Positions 7,501 to 15,793 of a DNA stretch of 64,000 nucleotides are shown piece after piece. A program made the translations under genes and the position numbers. This DNA comes from an uncultured Muribaculaceae bacterium (GTDB lineage Bacteria > Bacteroidota > Bacteroidia > Bacteroidales > Muribaculaceae). The stretch lies in NCBI GenBank assembly GCA_910587425.1, contig CAJUKU010000008.1, forward strand, positions 62,001 through 126,000. Direction: 5' to 3'. Position 1 is the first letter of the stretch, and each line of letters begins with the position of its first letter. The notes below the pieces were generated by a model. The model was not told where the DNA came from. It did no database searches and was given only the letters and a program-made list of their open reading frames with translations.

Positions 7501-9579
7501 TTAGAAAACATCGACGAATGTCAGCTCAGCCACAATGCGTCGGAACTCACTGCCTTTATCTTCCGACACTGCGATGTTATACCGGTAGTCGGCATTCATT
7601 TTGTCGAGGTTGTTGACGTTGCGCTGGAGGAAGTCCTTCACACCGTAGCCACGGAGGAACGCGAGCTGCTCATTCTGTGTTATGCCGCTCTTCTGTGTCA
7701 CGGAAATGGCGGTCATCAGACCATCCTTGACAACCGGCTCTTCCTCGAAGTCGCCGTAGCAACCGTCGTAAGGGATGATGCGGCGGATGGGTGTGCCGTC
7801 GGCAGCACCGGAGATGTTGACACGGAGTTTCTTTCCTGCGGCGACATACTGAGCGAGATCGCCCTCAAATGCCTGCTTGATGATGGATAGCATCGAGCTT
7901 GCGGCACCAGACTCGTCAACCTTGTACTTACCGGGGCCGAAATCCTCATGGATAGAGTAGTCAGGCTCAACCTCGTAGCTGAAACGGACGATATAGTTGA
8001 GGATTTTCTTTCCGTCGGCGTCGTAATCGGGGACGACACGGCTGTCGACCGCAATGTTTGTGTGGTCAGATATGACGTTGCGCGATTTAGCCTCGGCTAC
8101 GACTTTCTCGCGGAGCTGCTGAAGCTTGAGTTCTTCCATCTGCTGCTGCTGGAGTACTTCGATCGATACTACATTGTCGTCGTTCTCCATGAATGCGAGG
8201 GGAACACGGTCAAGGTTGTCGTAAATATATGTCTCTCCGTTGGCGCGGTTATGGAATTTAGCGTAGATAAGCTCGAAGTTGTCGTTGGGCATGATACCGT
8301 ATTTGGCATCTTCGATTGTGATGTTGTCGACATTGGCAAATGCACTTACCGCATTTTCAGGGACGGGGAGGAGAATAGTGGGCATGTTGTCGAACTCGAC
8401 CGCGAGCACCTGATTGCCACGGTCATATTTGCCAAGCGATATCTTAGACATCGAGACAAGGTCGCCTGCGAGTCCGGTTGAGATCTCATCCTCGAACATG
8501 CGGCGCTGTTTTGCACGGGATTCATCGTTGACACGGGCGCGGTACTGTTCCATGGTCTCACCCGGCATCATCTTGAGCCACTCGTTCATCATTTCGTCAG
8601 CTTGATCGGAGATGAGTCGTGCGTAGTAGGGCACGAGAGCGGTCATGCGCTTCACGTTCACTGCATTCGCCGAGTTGTAGGCGAGGAGTGTGTTGTTTTG
8701 TGTATCGCGTATGAACCGGAGATCTGACATGGAACCTTCGGGAACTTCCACATATTCGCGGTCTTCGTCATTGAGGGTGTTGACAATTGCGATCTGCGTG
8801 GGTGATGTCACCACAGCGATATACTTACCGTCGGGGTTGTAGTCGAAATCGATACCGTCGCCAAGTCCGTCGATGTTCTTCTTGATAATGAAATCGCGGG
8901 TATTATATACGCTCATGAGACCGTCGGAGGTGAGTACTGCAAATTCGGAATCATCGGGTGAGAATCCGACCTGTGTCACAGGCACGTCGAATGTCCACTC
9001 CTTGCGCAGGCGCTTGTCGGCATAGTTGTAGACCGCCACCTTGCTGCCATCGGTCATGGCGAGGAAATAGCCGTTGCCGCTCATGGTCATCTCTGTGGGA
9101 GCCATTGTGGTGGGGAAAGTGTCGACGGGCTGGAACTTACGTGTCTCAAAGAGATTTATGCCACGATCAGCGGCAACGATGAGGGTGCGCGCGTCGGGGG
9201 TGAAAATCGCTGATGTGGGGGAGCCGTGGCGCTTGACGTTGTGCTTGTAGCGGGCGTTGTTGAAGTCATTTGCGACAATGACGCGTGCCTCGCCATGCTT
9301 TTTGCCCTGACCGACGATAACGAAGTTGAAGCCGGTCGGATTGAACGACATCCATGTGATAGGTTCGCCAAGGTCAGCCATCTCGCTGTTGCGCAGTGTG
9401 TAGACCTTATCACCGGCGACAGAATATACTGTGACTGCACCATAGTCGGGGATTGCTACGGGCGTCTCTTTCATCTTGAAGTTGTAGAACTCTTTCTGCT
9501 GCCCGTAGGCATCAGTTGTGGAGCCTATAGCCAAAGCCGCCATCATGATAGGTGCGCTTATACGCATCAGTTTTTTCAT
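7501..9579 (-). CDS. Exported beta-propeller (WD40-like) protein with a module shared with the caspase protein
   Basis: 692 residues with a signal peptide (IGSTTDAYG-Q). Residues about 30-315 contain WD40/YVTN-like blades, for example IFTPDARTLIVAADRGINLF, VGFSPDDSEFAVLTSDGLM and YNPDGKYIAVVTSPTQIAI. Residues about 323-457 match the caspase protein's middle module (WLKMMPGETMEQYRARVND, LGKYDRGNQV, VPENAVSAF, ETYIYDN). The C-terminus (about 570-690) looks OmpA-like, with LRVNISGAADGTPI, NEQLAFLRGYGVKDFL and FRRIVAEL, so it may bind peptidoglycan. It is the first gene of the operon and has a 155-base leader if the proposed promoter is right. A scaffold or sensor role is inference. Confidence 0.75.
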   Translation of the reverse strand: MKKLMRISAPIMMAALAIGSTTDAYGQQKEFYNFKMKETPVAIPDYGAVTVYSVAGDKVYTLRNSEMADLGEPITWMSFNPTGFNFVIVGQGKKHGEARVIVANDFNNARYKHNVKRHGSPTSAIFTPDARTLIVAADRGINLFETRKFQPVDTFPTTMAPTEMTMSGNGYFLAMTDGSKVAVYNYADKRLRKEWTFDVPVTQVGFSPDDSEFAVLTSDGLMSVYNTRDFIIKKNIDGLGDGIDFDYNPDGKYIAVVTSPTQIAIVNTLNDEDREYVEVPEGSMSDLRFIRDTQNNTLLAYNSANAVNVKRMTALVPYYARLISDQADEMMNEWLKMMPGETMEQYRARVNDESRAKQRRMFEDEISTGLAGDLVSMSKISLGKYDRGNQVLAVEFDNMPTILLPVPENAVSAFANVDNITIEDAKYGIMPNDNFELIYAKFHNRANGETYIYDNLDRVPLAFMENDDNVVSIEVLQQQQMEELKLQQLREKVVAEAKSRNVISDHTNIAVDSRVVPDYDADGKKILNYIVRFSYEVEPDYSIHEDFGPGKYKVDESGAASSMLSIIKQAFEGDLAQYVAAGKKLRVNISGAADGTPIRRIIPYDGCYGDFEEEPVVKDGLMTAISVTQKSGITQNEQLAFLRGYGVKDFLQRNVNNLDKMNADYRYNIAVSEDKGSEFRRIVAELTFVDVF

Positions 9580-9741
9580 ATCTCTGTATTTGTTTATTAT
9601 CTTAGTCTTGTTGTTGCCTGTGTGCTCATGTGTGATATCGTGTGAATATTAACCATCATTGACATACGCGTGTGTCTCCGGATGTGTGATCACTCTTGAA
9701 ATTGCTGTGTCTCTGAGTTTAATGGATAATGATATCGGCGG

Positions 9742-9773
9742 CAACGATAGTGTATTTTTGCATTATTCACAAA
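9742..9773 (-). promoter_or_regulatory. Proposed promoter of the caspase operon
   Basis: On the minus strand TTTG (9773-9770) is followed after 20 bases by TATCGTTG (9749-9742). Spacing is ideal; the -7 differs from TAnnTTTG at one base. Predicted start near 9735, leaving a leader of about 155 bases before the ATG at 9579. Confidence 0.5.
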
Positions 9774-9825
9774 TATTTCGAGCATTTGTATGTTTTTGTG
9801 TTGTTTTATGCATAATTGTAATGAT

Positions 9826-9855
9826 AAGGCGGAGCGTTGTGTCTCGCTCCGCCTT
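9826..9855 (-). terminator. Hairpin terminator after the exporter operon
   Basis: AAGGCGGAGCG (9826-9836) pairs perfectly with CGCTCCGCCTT (9845-9855), with an 8-base loop. It lies 33 bases beyond the tolC-like stop. The better T-run (CCTTTT) is on the plus side, so it may block transcription in both directions. Confidence 0.65.
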
Positions 9856-9887
9856 TTAAGGTAGTTCTCATGTTGACATTTGAGCCG

Positions 9888-11192
9888 TCAGACGCCGGAT
9901 ATGTAGAAACTGAGTATACGCCGGCGTAGCATGGACTCGTACTTAGCCTGAACGGCTGTGCTTACCGCACGAATGTATTCCGTTTTTGCCTGCTCGAACT
10001 CGGTTGCAGTGGCTTTGCCATAGTTGTATTTCTCGCGCATGGCATCGAGAGCCGCAAGTGTGCTGCGTGATGCGATCTCGCTTGATTCGCGGCGCTTGTC
10101 GGCGGCAATAGCCTGTGTATGTGCCTGCATGATTGTCTTATACAGGTCGTTTTTAGCTTGGTCGAGCTGGAGTGTGGCTGATATTTCCTGAAGACGCGCG
10201 CGGCGCACGGAGTTGCGTGTCGAGAATGCGTCGAAGATCGGTATGCTCAGTGAGAATCCTAACGATTTGCTGAGATTGTGCCGCATCTGCGGTCCGAATC
10301 CTTCGTTGTTGAAACCGGATGTCTTGTAGTAATTACTTCCTATTCCAGCATTGAACGATAAGGTGGGGAGGTATCCGCTTTTTGCCACCTTAGTATATTT
10401 GCGGGCTGCCTTGACACCATACTCCGATGCGAGTATGCCATGGTTGATACCGAGTGCTGTGGAGTAGACGGTTTCAGCAGAAGGGAGCATGCGTTGTTCG
10501 GATTCATTGACGGGCAGTACCTCGAAACCTTCAGCCGTCGGTAGTTCGAGCAGTTGTGTTAGGTTGAGAAGCGCCATCGTGCAGTCGTTTTGCGCCGTTA
10601 CAGCCGTCAGCTCATCCTGTGCCACCTGCGACTCCGCCTGGATCAGATCCAGCTCCGGTATCTTGCCTGCTTCAAGCAGGTCGCGACGGCGTTGCAGTTC
10701 TGTACGCGACAGGTTGAGCTGTTCGAGTGCTACTTTGTATATCTCCTGGTTATATAGCACCTGCAGGTATTGTGCGATGACATTAAGCGTGACGTCATCC
10801 TTGGCACTTTCGTACTGTTCCATGACCATCATAACGTTTGTCACGTTGTAGTCGACATTGCGGATGTTGCGGAGTCCCTGGAATAGGGGGAGTGAAAGTC
10901 CTACCTGCCATCCGAAATTGGAGGTGTTACGGTTGGCGTAGGTGTTCTCGGCTGTCAGACCGCGCCCGAAACTGAACGATTGCGATGCTCCCGCCTGAAC
11001 GGTTGGCAGAAAGCGGTCTAATGCATCGATGGCATCCTGTCTGGCGATCTTCAGCGAGATGTCTCGGCTCTTGACAGTCAGGTTATGGCTGACAGCGTAG
11101 CTGATGCAGCTGTCGAGGCTCCAAGGCTCAGCCGCGATGGTTGGTGAAACTGTCAGAACTGCAATGAGTGCAGATGTCAATATCTTTTTCAT
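9888..11192 (-). CDS. TolC-family outer-membrane efflux protein
   Basis: 434 residues with a Sec signal (VLTVSPTIAAEP). It shows the duplicated outer-membrane efflux protein pattern: long coiled helices (VALEQLNLSRTELQRRRDLLEAGKIPELDLIQAESQVAQ) that build the periplasmic tunnel, and beta-strand segments such as NFGWQVGLSLPLFQG and GFSLSIPIFDAFST that build the barrel. It would trimerise to form the exit duct of the exporter. Last gene of the minus-strand operon, 8 bases after the adaptor gene. Family is certain; the exported substrate is not known. Confidence 0.9.
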   Translation of the reverse strand: MKKILTSALIAVLTVSPTIAAEPWSLDSCISYAVSHNLTVKSRDISLKIARQDAIDALDRFLPTVQAGASQSFSFGRGLTAENTYANRNTSNFGWQVGLSLPLFQGLRNIRNVDYNVTNVMMVMEQYESAKDDVTLNVIAQYLQVLYNQEIYKVALEQLNLSRTELQRRRDLLEAGKIPELDLIQAESQVAQDELTAVTAQNDCTMALLNLTQLLELPTAEGFEVLPVNESEQRMLPSAETVYSTALGINHGILASEYGVKAARKYTKVAKSGYLPTLSFNAGIGSNYYKTSGFNNEGFGPQMRHNLSKSLGFSLSIPIFDAFSTRNSVRRARLQEISATLQLDQAKNDLYKTIMQAHTQAIAADKRRESSEIASRSTLAALDAMREKYNYGKATATEFEQAKTEYIRAVSTAVQAKYESMLRRRILSFYISGV

Positions 11193-11200
11193 GATAAGTG

Positions 11201-12298
11201 TCAGTTCTTTATGGTGTTGCCCCGCAAGCGTGCAGTGGCATCGATGCCTGATTTGACCTCTATGTTTATACCGTCGCTGGTGCCGGTGGTTACGGCTGTG
11301 CGGTTGAATTTCTGCTCGGGCACGCTGTCGGTCATCAGGTAGACAAAAGTGCTGTCGCCGGAAAACTCGATCACGGATTCAGGTACTGTGAGCACATTGC
11401 GTAGATCGGCGAGCGTTACAGTGGCGTTGGCACTGTAGCCGGCGCGTAGACCGCTGATTGAATCGATCGAGAGGGCTGCCTTGATCTCGAATGTGTTGGC
11501 ACCATTCTCTGATGTGCCCTTGGGGGCGATGTACTCAAGCACAGCCGAAGGCGATGCCTCTGGAAGCGCTCCGATCGCTATCTCCATCGGCATACCTACG
11601 CGGAGCTGACCTACCTCTGTCTCGTCGACATTCCCCTTGAAAATAAGATTGCTCATGTCAGCGATGGTAGCAACGGTTGTGCCGTCGTTGAATGTATTAG
11701 CCTGTATGACTGAGGTTCCGACTTTTACAGGCACATCCAGTATGAGACCGCCTATGGTTGCGCGCACCAGAGTGTTGCTCTCGGAGGCATTGTATTTCGA
11801 CACGCCGTCGCGGACGATAGCGTAAGCATCGGCGGCAGCGTCGACCTCACGCTCCGCCTGGCGGTAGGTGGTCTCGGAGGTCTCGTACTCCTCGCGTGAT
11901 ATCACTTTCTTGGAGTAGAGCGCGGCGTTACGGTCGAACTTACCCTTTGCATCCGCAAGGCTTATTTTTGCTGTCTCCACACGGTTGAGTGCCGACGATA
12001 GCGACGATGCCTCGGGTATCACCTTGATCACAGCAATAACATCGCCGGAAGCTACGATATCGCCTGGCTCGACATTGATCTCTGTGATGATCCCTGAAAT
12101 CTGCGGCTTGATGTTGATTTCATCGCGCGGTTCAATCTTGCCGGTGAGCACTGTGGTGCGCTTTATATCGCCTTTCGAAGGACTTACAACCTCATAGCTT
12201 ACCTTGTCGGGCTGCGAATTGAGGTAGAGGAATACGAACGTGCCGACAAATATCGCGGCTACTATAATCCACAGTAGGATCTTGAAAAACTTTTTCAT
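11201..12298 (-). CDS. macA: HlyD/MacA-type periplasmic adaptor subunit
   Basis: 365 residues. One N-terminal membrane anchor (about 5-27), then the adaptor architecture: a lipoyl half (PQISGIITEINVEPGDIVASGDVIAVI), a short coiled hairpin (about 100-170), the second lipoyl half (IGGLILDVPVKVGTSVIQ), a beta-barrel (FKGNVDETEVGQLRVGMPMEI) and a membrane-proximal domain. Adaptors of this type link the inner-membrane ABC permeases to TolC. Position between permease and TolC genes fits exactly. The symbol is used by similarity; the drug or metabolite exported is unknown. Confidence 0.85.
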   Translation of the reverse strand: MKKFFKILLWIIVAAIFVGTFVFLYLNSQPDKVSYEVVSPSKGDIKRTTVLTGKIEPRDEINIKPQISGIITEINVEPGDIVASGDVIAVIKVIPEASSLSSALNRVETAKISLADAKGKFDRNAALYSKKVISREEYETSETTYRQAEREVDAAADAYAIVRDGVSKYNASESNTLVRATIGGLILDVPVKVGTSVIQANTFNDGTTVATIADMSNLIFKGNVDETEVGQLRVGMPMEIAIGALPEASPSAVLEYIAPKGTSENGANTFEIKAALSIDSISGLRAGYSANATVTLADLRNVLTVPESVIEFSGDSTFVYLMTDSVPEQKFNRTAVTTGTSDGINIEVKSGIDATARLRGNTIKN

Positions 12299-12335
12299 AT
12301 AGCGTAAGTGATTTTATTCGTGTTGAAATGTCTGT

Positions 12336-13586
12336 TCATTTATCATTCATTGCCTCTATCGGCTTGATGCGCATGGCGCGTATGGCGGGTATGAGTCCCG
12401 CGAGCGTGCCGAGTACGAGGAATACACACATAATTCCCATGGCATTGGAGAATGAGAGCTGGAAGTGCGCGCTTCCGAGCACTGGATCGAACGTGAAATA
12501 GTCGACCGCCGCAAGTACTATCGTGGCGAATACCACTCCGGCAGTTCCGGCTACAGCAGTGAGCACCATGCCTTCGGAGAGGATCTGGACAATGATGTCG
12601 CGTGGCTTTGCACCGATGGCGCGGCGTATGCCTATCTCCTGTGTGCGCTCCTTTACTATGATCCACATTATATTGCCCACTCCTATTATTCCGGCGATGA
12701 GCGTACCGGCACCGACGAATATCGCAAGAAGGGTTATGCCGAGGAAGAGGTTGTCGACCATCTTGAACTGCTCGGCGACGTCGAACATTCCCATCGCGTT
12801 CTGATCCTCGGGATGGATGGGATGATTGTGGCGTATGGCGCGGTGCAGTGCCGGGCGGATTTCGGTCGGGGTGTGTCCCTGCTCTACGTTCATGATGAAG
12901 AATCCCACGTTGTTGCCAAGGTTGAACGCCCGACGCATGGTGTAGAGCGGCATGTGTATGCCTTCGTCAAGTCGTCCGCCACCTATCGACACATCGCTGT
13001 CCTGCCCGATCACACCTACGATCTGGAAATAGACACCGTTGACCGATACGAACTCGCCGAGTGGCGACTCTGTGCCGAACAGCTCGTCGGCTACGCTTTT
13101 GCCGAGAAGTGCCACCTTGCGGTTGTTGTAGAAGTCACTTTCGTTAAGCAGACGTCCGGAATATAGTGTCGGCTCCTGGATCTTGAAGAAATCAACCTCA
13201 ACACCCTGTGCGGACGCGGATCTTGATTTTGAACCGTAGGCAACGGTGCCGCTGGTATTCTGAATGCCTGACGAAGCCTCGATATATGGGACTGTGGCAC
13301 GTATGGTAGCCAGGTCGTTGTCGTTGAGCGACCACGACATTCCTTTGTTGAACCCTTTGTAAGAGATTGTGGTACGTCCGGGGAATACTGCGCCCATGTT
13401 TGTGGCGAATCCCTGGAAATTACGCATAAGCATTCCGCGCAGCCCTCCGGCACCGCCCATGAGCATGGCAAGCATAGCCGTGCCCCAGAATATGCCGAAC
13501 GCCGTCAGGAATGTGCGAGTCTTGTTTCGGGCGAGTGTCGCGCCGATCTCTTTCCAGTTCTCTAAGTCGAATATAGGATTTTTCAT
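12336..13586 (-). CDS. MacB/FtsX-type ABC transporter permease (second of two)
   Basis: 416 residues. N-terminal cytoplasmic segment, TM1 (about 25-45), a large periplasmic MacB-PCD domain (about 50-275), then three C-terminal helices. The FtsX coupling motif ERTQEIGIRRAIGAKPRDII is present just before TM3. There is no fused ATPase domain, unlike E. coli MacB; the ATPase is encoded separately upstream. It resembles the other permease in this operon and the two probably form a heterodimer (inference). Gap to the adaptor gene 37 bases. Confidence 0.88.
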   Translation of the reverse strand: MKNPIFDLENWKEIGATLARNKTRTFLTAFGIFWGTAMLAMLMGGAGGLRGMLMRNFQGFATNMGAVFPGRTTISYKGFNKGMSWSLNDNDLATIRATVPYIEASSGIQNTSGTVAYGSKSRSASAQGVEVDFFKIQEPTLYSGRLLNESDFYNNRKVALLGKSVADELFGTESPLGEFVSVNGVYFQIVGVIGQDSDVSIGGGRLDEGIHMPLYTMRRAFNLGNNVGFFIMNVEQGHTPTEIRPALHRAIRHNHPIHPEDQNAMGMFDVAEQFKMVDNLFLGITLLAIFVGAGTLIAGIIGVGNIMWIIVKERTQEIGIRRAIGAKPRDIIVQILSEGMVLTAVAGTAGVVFATIVLAAVDYFTFDPVLGSAHFQLSFSNAMGIMCVFLVLGTLAGLIPAIRAMRIKPIEAMNDK

Positions 13587-13605
13587 GACTTGTTGTTAGG
13601 AGGGA

Positions 13606-14826
13606 TTATTCGTCGCGCAGGGCTTCGACCGGTTTTACTTTTGTTGCTTTGATAGCCGGGAACAGTCCGGCGAGCGCTCCGGCTATGATCAGAAGAATAG
13701 TCACTTCGATTGCGATGCTGAGCGATATTGTGGGATTCTTTATCACATCGTTCTCAGGCACAAACGTGTTGACGGTCTGCATTATCATCATGCCGAGCAC
13801 GATCCCGATATATCCGAACAGTGTGGTTATCGCCACGCTTTCGGTGACGATCTGCGTGAGCACCGAACGGGGCTTGGCACCGATCGCACGGCGTATGCCG
13901 ATCTCATGGGTGCGCTCGCGCACGCTGACGAACATAATGTTGCTTACTCCAACTATTCCCGACAGCAGGGTGAATATGCCGATTATCCATATCGCCGAGT
14001 TCAGGATGTTGAAAGCACTGCTTTCGCGGAGATATGACTTGAAGCGGTTGTAGATGTACATGGCGCTCTTGTCGGAAGGATCGAAGGTGTGGTTCTGTGC
14101 TAACTGGGCGCGCACAGCCTGCTCGGCTTCCTCAGCCTCCTCCTCGGTGCTGATCTCGTTCAGCTGCACGCGGATATTGCCGAGCTTCAGGTTGTCGTCG
14201 GAGAGCCGCATGGCGGTGTTGAACGGTATGTAGACCGCTCGTTCCCAACGGTGGGAATACACTCCCACTACCAACCAGGACAATCCGTATGCATCGACGC
14301 GCTGACCCACAGCTTTTGAGGCGTCTCCAAACAGTACCTCGGCGTTCTCTTCGTTTATCACCACCACTTTACGTTCCTCGCGCAGGTCGGCAGCATTTAT
14401 GAATCTTCCGTAGTTGATTTTCACGTCATCAACTTTCTGTTCTTCGGGATAGACGCCCTCAAGGCGTGCATTCACGTAATCGCGGGAGGTTGATAGATTT
14501 GTCGCGCTGAGAAACTTATAGGCGGTTGCCTTCTTCACGTATTCAGGCAGTGCGTCAGGGATGGATCTGATATCATTGATATCGGGCTGTATGCGTCTGC
14601 CCTCCTGCAGTCCCCGGTATGCTTTGCGGGTATATCCGGAGTTCACGCTAAGGCTGCTTGCCGACTCACCCGAACGGTTTGCCTGGAATGAATTGGTGAC
14701 ACCGCGTGCCATTCCCAGCAGGATTATCAGCATGAAAATACCCCAGGCTACAGCAAATCCTGTGAGGAACGTGCGCAGCTTGTTGTTGCGGAGGGTCTGG
14801 GCTATTTCTCGAATAAGGTCGAACAT
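13606..14826 (-). CDS. MacB/FtsX-type ABC transporter permease (first of two)
   Basis: 406 residues with the same layout as its neighbour: TM1 (about 20-40), periplasmic MacB-PCD domain, three C-terminal helices and the coupling motif ERTHEIGIRRAIGAKPRSVL. The MacB-type cycle uses ATP hydrolysis in the cytoplasm to drive mechanical movement of the periplasmic domains and push substrate into TolC. The start is 18 bases after the ATPase stop, so co-transcription is clear. Confidence 0.88.
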   Translation of the reverse strand: MFDLIREIAQTLRNNKLRTFLTGFAVAWGIFMLIILLGMARGVTNSFQANRSGESASSLSVNSGYTRKAYRGLQEGRRIQPDINDIRSIPDALPEYVKKATAYKFLSATNLSTSRDYVNARLEGVYPEEQKVDDVKINYGRFINAADLREERKVVVINEENAEVLFGDASKAVGQRVDAYGLSWLVVGVYSHRWERAVYIPFNTAMRLSDDNLKLGNIRVQLNEISTEEEAEEAEQAVRAQLAQNHTFDPSDKSAMYIYNRFKSYLRESSAFNILNSAIWIIGIFTLLSGIVGVSNIMFVSVRERTHEIGIRRAIGAKPRSVLTQIVTESVAITTLFGYIGIVLGMMIMQTVNTFVPENDVIKNPTISLSIAIEVTILLIIAGALAGLFPAIKATKVKPVEALRDE

Positions 14827-14844
14827 TTCTATATCAGATATATG

Positions 14845-15513
14845 TCAGACTGTGGGTTGTATGATTCCGTCGGCTATGCGGATAATCCGGTTTGTCGCAG
14901 CTCCGACGTTCGGGTCGTGCGTGACTATGACAATGGTCATGCCGTCGTTGTTGAGTTCACGGAACACCTGCATCACATCTTTCGAGGTCTTGGAGTCGAG
15001 TGCTCCGGTAGGCTCGTCGGCAAGAATTATCGAGGGGTTGGTTATAAGTGACCGGGCGATTGCGACGCGCTGTTTCTGACCGCCCGACAGCTCGCCGGGA
15101 AGATGATGGGCGCGGTCGGCAAGTCCCATGCGCTCAAGCTGCTCCATAGCCATGGCGTTTCGCTTACGTCGCGGCACACCTTGATAGAAAAGCGGAAGTG
15201 CTACGTTCTCGACCGCATCCTTGTAGCTTATCAGGTTGAATGACTGGAATACGAATCCTATCATGCGGTTGCGCAGCTCTGCGGCGCGGTTCTCGCTGAG
15301 GTTCTTGATTAGCACGCCGTCGAGATAGTAGTCGCCGGTGTCGTAGTTGTCGAGTATGCCGAGGATGTTGAGCAGTGTTGATTTACCGCTTCCGGAGGCA
15401 CCCATTATGGAGACGAGCTCACCGCGGTCAATCTCAAGATTGATTCCTTTCAGCACATGGAGCGGTACGGCTCCGGGGTATGTCTTGTTGACGTCAGTCA
15501 GTGAAATGATCAT
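14845..15513 (-). CDS. ABC transporter ATP-binding protein (MacB/LolD type)
   Basis: 222 residues, a complete nucleotide-binding domain: Walker A GASGSGKST (about 39), Q-loop region GFVFQSFNLI, signature LSGGQKQRVAIARSL, Walker B IILADEPTGALD, and switch His in VIVTHDPNV. Length and motifs match the LolD/MacB ATPase group that works with FtsX-type permeases. It heads the exporter operon. A stem-loop lies in its leader at 15542-15578. Confidence 0.92.
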   Translation of the reverse strand: MIISLTDVNKTYPGAVPLHVLKGINLEIDRGELVSIMGASGSGKSTLLNILGILDNYDTGDYYLDGVLIKNLSENRAAELRNRMIGFVFQSFNLISYKDAVENVALPLFYQGVPRRKRNAMAMEQLERMGLADRAHHLPGELSGGQKQRVAIARSLITNPSIILADEPTGALDSKTSKDVMQVFRELNNDGMTIVIVTHDPNVGAATNRIIRIADGIIQPTV

Positions 15514-15541
15514 AATGTTGGGTTGACATTTGTCGTGATAG

Positions 15542-15578
15542 GGGAAATGAACTCAGTCTCGCGCTTGTGCCATTTCCC
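15542..15578 (-). promoter_or_regulatory. Leader stem-loop before the exporter operon
   Basis: GGGAAATG (15542-15549) is perfectly complementary to CATTTCCC (15571-15578), 29 bases upstream of the ATPase start. In the mRNA this would form an 8-bp stem close to the ribosome site and might affect translation or RNA stability. It is not followed by a T-run, so it is not a terminator. Confidence 0.4.
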
Positions 15579-15709
15579 GGTTGGTTTTGTATCTTAGACG
15601 CGTGATTGTTTAGATAAGTTACAAAGAGGGTCTATTTTTTTGCTTTTTTCTTTACCGTCGCTTTACATTCAGATTATTCAGAGGGTGTTTATTCCTTACA
15701 AATCAAGCG

Positions 15710-15717
15710 CAAAATTA
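15710..15717 (-). promoter_or_regulatory. Possible -7 element of the exporter operon
   Basis: Minus strand reads TAATTTTG, matching TAnnTTTG. No clear -33 at the right distance. It would make a leader of about 190 bases. It is back-to-back with the strong plus-strand promoter at 15756-15787. Confidence 0.35.
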
Positions 15718-15755
15718 ACAATAGAAATCGAGAGGAAGAAAAAAGCGGGGAAAAA

Positions 15756-15787
15756 TTTGCGGAATCGAACATCATGCGCTAACTTTG
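15756..15787 (+). promoter_or_regulatory. Consensus Bacteroidetes promoter of the candidate RNA
   Basis: TTTG (15756-15759), 20 bases, TAACTTTG (15780-15787): a full match to the -33/-7 consensus. Predicted start near 15794. No protein gene follows within 390 bases; a strong terminator follows at 16069-16109. Confidence 0.75.
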
Positions 15788-15793
15788 CGTTAG

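Larger units (their letters stand above)
9580..9887. other. Intergenic region between exporter operon and caspase operon
   Basis: No coding sequence. It holds the proposed minus-strand promoter of the caspase operon (9742-9773), its long A/T-rich leader, and a strong hairpin just after tolC (9826-9855). Both flanking operons run leftwards, so this is a terminator-promoter junction. Confidence 0.55.
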
